Assembly (NCBI GenBank): GCA_021772595.1
Contig: JAJFLS010000796.1
Coordinates: forward strand, 1-7,609
Source: Opitutales bacterium
GTDB taxonomy: Bacteria > Verrucomicrobiota > Verrucomicrobiia > Opitutales > Opitutaceae
Length of the DNA stretch: 7,609 nt
Direction: 5' to 3'
A program made the position numbers and the translations under genes. Positions within the stretch are counted from its first letter, which is position 1. Each line of letters starts with the position of its first letter. Shown here one piece after another: positions 5,702-7,609 of this stretch. The notes under the pieces are model-generated. The model saw only the letters and a program-made list of their open reading frames with translations, ran no database searches and was not told the DNA's origin.

Positions 5702-7609
5702 CTACCACGGGAAGGACAAAGTAGGACGGTTGACATACCGTTTTGCCGAAAGCGCCAATTCCGCTCCAGCTCCCGGATCGAGGTGAACGGTAAAGCTACG
5801 CCGATTGACCGGATACTCTTTTCCTTCGACTACAACCGCAATGCACTCGTGCTCTCCATAGGCCCCGGTCTGGATGACCACTTCTCTCGGAGCGAGCTGA
5901 TTGACATTCACCAACTCAACTTTTGTCGTCCCCCCATCCATTCCCGTCACAAGGGCGGCCACATCCGAAGGGAGACCAGCGCGGCGATTTGCGGGGTCAA
6001 AGTACCGCACGCGCGTATCCATCGTCCATATACGCCCCGATACATTTCCACCCCACATGAGACGGACTAGTTCATGAACACGGGCCGGATTGAATCGCAA
6101 CGGCCAGTCCGCCAGTCGAGTATCCGGGGTGGTGGGTTCGTGGCGCATTCTCTCCATTATATTTCTGACATACTCCAGTTCCTTGCGGAGAGCCTTTTCC
6201 GGATAGTTTGGATTGGTTCCTTCTATAAACTGGATCCAGCTATTTCCACGAATGCGTTCCAAATCATTTCGATCCATGGACCACAGATAAATGTCAATAC
6301 ACTCAGAAACAGGAAGATTTGGGGTCCAGTAATACCAGCCCTCGACTCCTTCACCATCTGGAACGTCATGCTTCCCGTCCACCACATCAAACACGTCGAA
6401 CTTTCGGGGTTCGTCCCGGTCAATGTGAATCCCGTAACACATGGGGATCATCTCGACCCCATCGATCACTTTCTTTTGGGCATAGACATTATCCATCTGC
6501 GCACGCAGCGCATCAACATAGCGAGTATCTCCTGTCACCAAATAGGCATTACCCATCCCAGGCCACGCTCCCAGGAAAACGCGATTGTTCCGATGATTGA
6601 ATCGTTTGTCCCACCCGTAAAAAGAAAAATTCCATCCGTATGTGCCCATGTACCATTTCCCCTTTTCGGATTTCTGGTCCGGATACCATTTATCAGCGAC
6701 CCCGGTTCCGATTCTTCCGTCCAACCCCACATTGGATGGAAAGTTTCCCCCATTCATTTTCGCCCGTTCCCTCCAGGCATCCGAATATTCGATGAGCCAA
6801 TCAGCATACTTCTCCTCGTGGTCTAGCATGTAGGCATTCAGAGCAAGCTGGGTCGAAACGAGATTCAAGGGGTGATCGCCCGACGTGCTTTGAGGAAAAT
6901 AATAAAAGTGATGGAGTGTATCCTCGTATTCAGCTGCATAATCAAACATCGTAGCGCTACCGCCCTTATGATGCAGCAAATGGAATTTTCCCGGAGTTTT
7001 ATCACCTGCCCAATCATAGACAGTGCCTTCCCGGAGCATTGGCCCTTTGCTGCCAGTCCAGAAACTACGGATTAATTTATGTTCCGGATCGTAATTCAGG
7101 GCATCGGGATCCTCGTTCATATAAAACCCCGCAAAGCGACGAAACCGGTTTTGCATGCGAATATTATCCGGATCCGACAAGCCCTGATGCATCAGACCCT
7201 GGTAGCCTTCTCCCTGATGCATAAAGTCTGACATCGGCATGAACTCTTTATAGTAGGATCCCTGCGCCGCCACGTCGGTAGAAGTCGTCGTAACTTCGGA
7301 ATACTGCCTAAAGGAGCCTTCCAATTCCTTATAGTAAATTTCGAGCACTTCATCAGACGCTCCTAACGCGTGCAGGATTGTCCAATACTTCGAATTTTCG
7401 ATCGCATCATCAGTCCCGTCTAGTGTGCCCCAACGCGGTATATGACGCAGGTACCCACGCTCATCATAGAAGTAGTCGTAAAATTCGGCGATGGCCTCGC
7501 TACTTGTATCCAAAAGTTGCCTCTCCAGCAAAGCCCATTCAGGAGGAGAAACCGTTGTCGTAATCCGAATGGTTTCCGGAGACTGAGCGCCAAGAGCCGA
7601 TATGAGCAG
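5702..7609 (-). CDS. Secreted large protein of unknown function (paralogue B), nearly complete, N-terminus beyond window edge
   Basis: The frame is open through base 7609 on the minus strand, giving 635 visible residues. The TTG at 7531 is internal: upstream in frame lie 26 more residues starting LLISALGAQSPET, which look like the end of a signal peptide cut before QSPET. The start should be only about 10-20 codons outside the window. The body is aromatic-rich and probably helical, e.g. EFYDYFYDERGYL near residues 42-54, KYWTILHALGASDEV, and HHKGGSATMFDYAAEYEDTLHHFYYF in the middle (cited as separate short blocks HHKGG and LHHFYYF). The second half matches paralogue A throughout, with an extra loop of about ten residues after DKWY. 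The C-terminus is beta-rich (VVIQTGAYGEHE, DPGAG, SFPW) and ends at TAG. The layout suggests an exported alpha/alpha-toroid plus beta-sandwich protein acting on carbohydrate, but no family or active site was recognised. It lies upstream of, and possibly in an operon with, the PhoD-like gene. Confidence 0.88.
   Translation of the reverse strand: MLISALGAQSPETIRITTTVSPPEWALLERQLLDTSSEAIAEFYDYFYDERGYLRHIPRWGTLDGTDDAIENSKYWTILHALGASDEVLEIYYKELEGSFRQYSEVTTTSTDVAAQGSYYKEFMPMSDFMHQGEGYQGLMHQGLSDPDNIRMQNRFRRFAGFYMNEDPDALNYDPEHKLIRSFWTGSKGPMLREGTVYDWAGDKTPGKFHLLHHKGGSATMFDYAAEYEDTLHHFYYFPQSTSGDHPLNLVSTQLALNAYMLDHEEKYADWLIEYSDAWRERAKMNGGNFPSNVGLDGRIGTGVADKWYPDQKSEKGKWYMGTYGWNFSFYGWDKRFNHRNNRVFLGAWPGMGNAYLVTGDTRYVDALRAQMDNVYAQKKVIDGVEMIPMCYGIHIDRDEPRKFDVFDVVDGKHDVPDGEGVEGWYYWTPNLPVSECIDIYLWSMDRNDLERIRGNSWIQFIEGTNPNYPEKALRKELEYVRNIMERMRHEPTTPDTRLADWPLRFNPARVHELVRLMWGGNVSGRIWTMDTRVRYFDPANRRAGLPSDVAALVTGMDGGTTKVELVNVNQLAPREVVIQTGAYGEHECIAVVVEGKEYPVNRRSFTVHLDPGAGAELALSAKRYVNRPTLSFPW

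Noticed and set aside
6074..6826. 250-codon plus-strand open frame
   Set aside because: It lies wholly antisense to paralogue B, whose protein is supported by homology to A. It has no recognisable domain and looks like a shadow frame.

Overview
The window looks like a moderate-GC (about half G+C by eye) chromosomal stretch from a glycan-degrading bacterium of the PVC group, most plausibly a marine Verrucomicrobiota. This is an inference from three things: the PhoD-like phosphatase subtype, a PQQ sugar dehydrogenase fused to cytochrome c, and large secreted proteins without obvious Shine-Dalgarno sites. There is no rRNA or other direct taxonomic marker.

Layout: four large protein genes form a mirror-like, convergent arrangement. 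(1) 1-1154, plus strand: the C-terminal part of a large protein of unrecognised function (paralogue A), cut by the left edge. (2) 1155-1597: a 443-base gap with a candidate promoter, small dyads and a probable leader for the next gene. (3) 1598-2989, plus: a secreted dehydrogenase with an N-terminal cytochrome c domain and a PQQ glucose/aldose-sugar-dehydrogenase-type beta-propeller. (4) 2990-3271: a convergent intergenic region filled with repeat sequence (a ~30-base imperfect inverted repeat, a GC-rich hairpin, and three CTACNNATTA boxes, the outer two close to the stop codons). (5) 3272-5599, minus: a secreted PhoD-like metallophosphatase with a long N-terminal extension. (6) 5600-5701: a 102-base gap with a 13-base palindrome. 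(7) 5702-7609, minus: paralogue B, homologous to (1) and almost complete. It lacks only the start of its signal peptide, which lies beyond the right edge.

The two paralogues match along the whole of the shared ~390 residues, roughly half identical by eye, in opposite orientations on the two flanks. Three of the four proteins carry visible signal peptides or the end of one; the fourth has lost its N-terminus. This points to an exported set of activities: possible carbohydrate processing by A and B, sugar oxidation feeding electrons to a heme, and phosphoester cleavage. The shared pathway is an inference from proximity and export, not shown by the sequence. Both paralogues extend further than a simple ATG-based reading suggests. 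The frame of A is open to the first base of the window, and the frame of B runs through a signal-peptide tail to the last base.

No tRNA, rRNA, CRISPR array, transposase gene or riboswitch was recognised.
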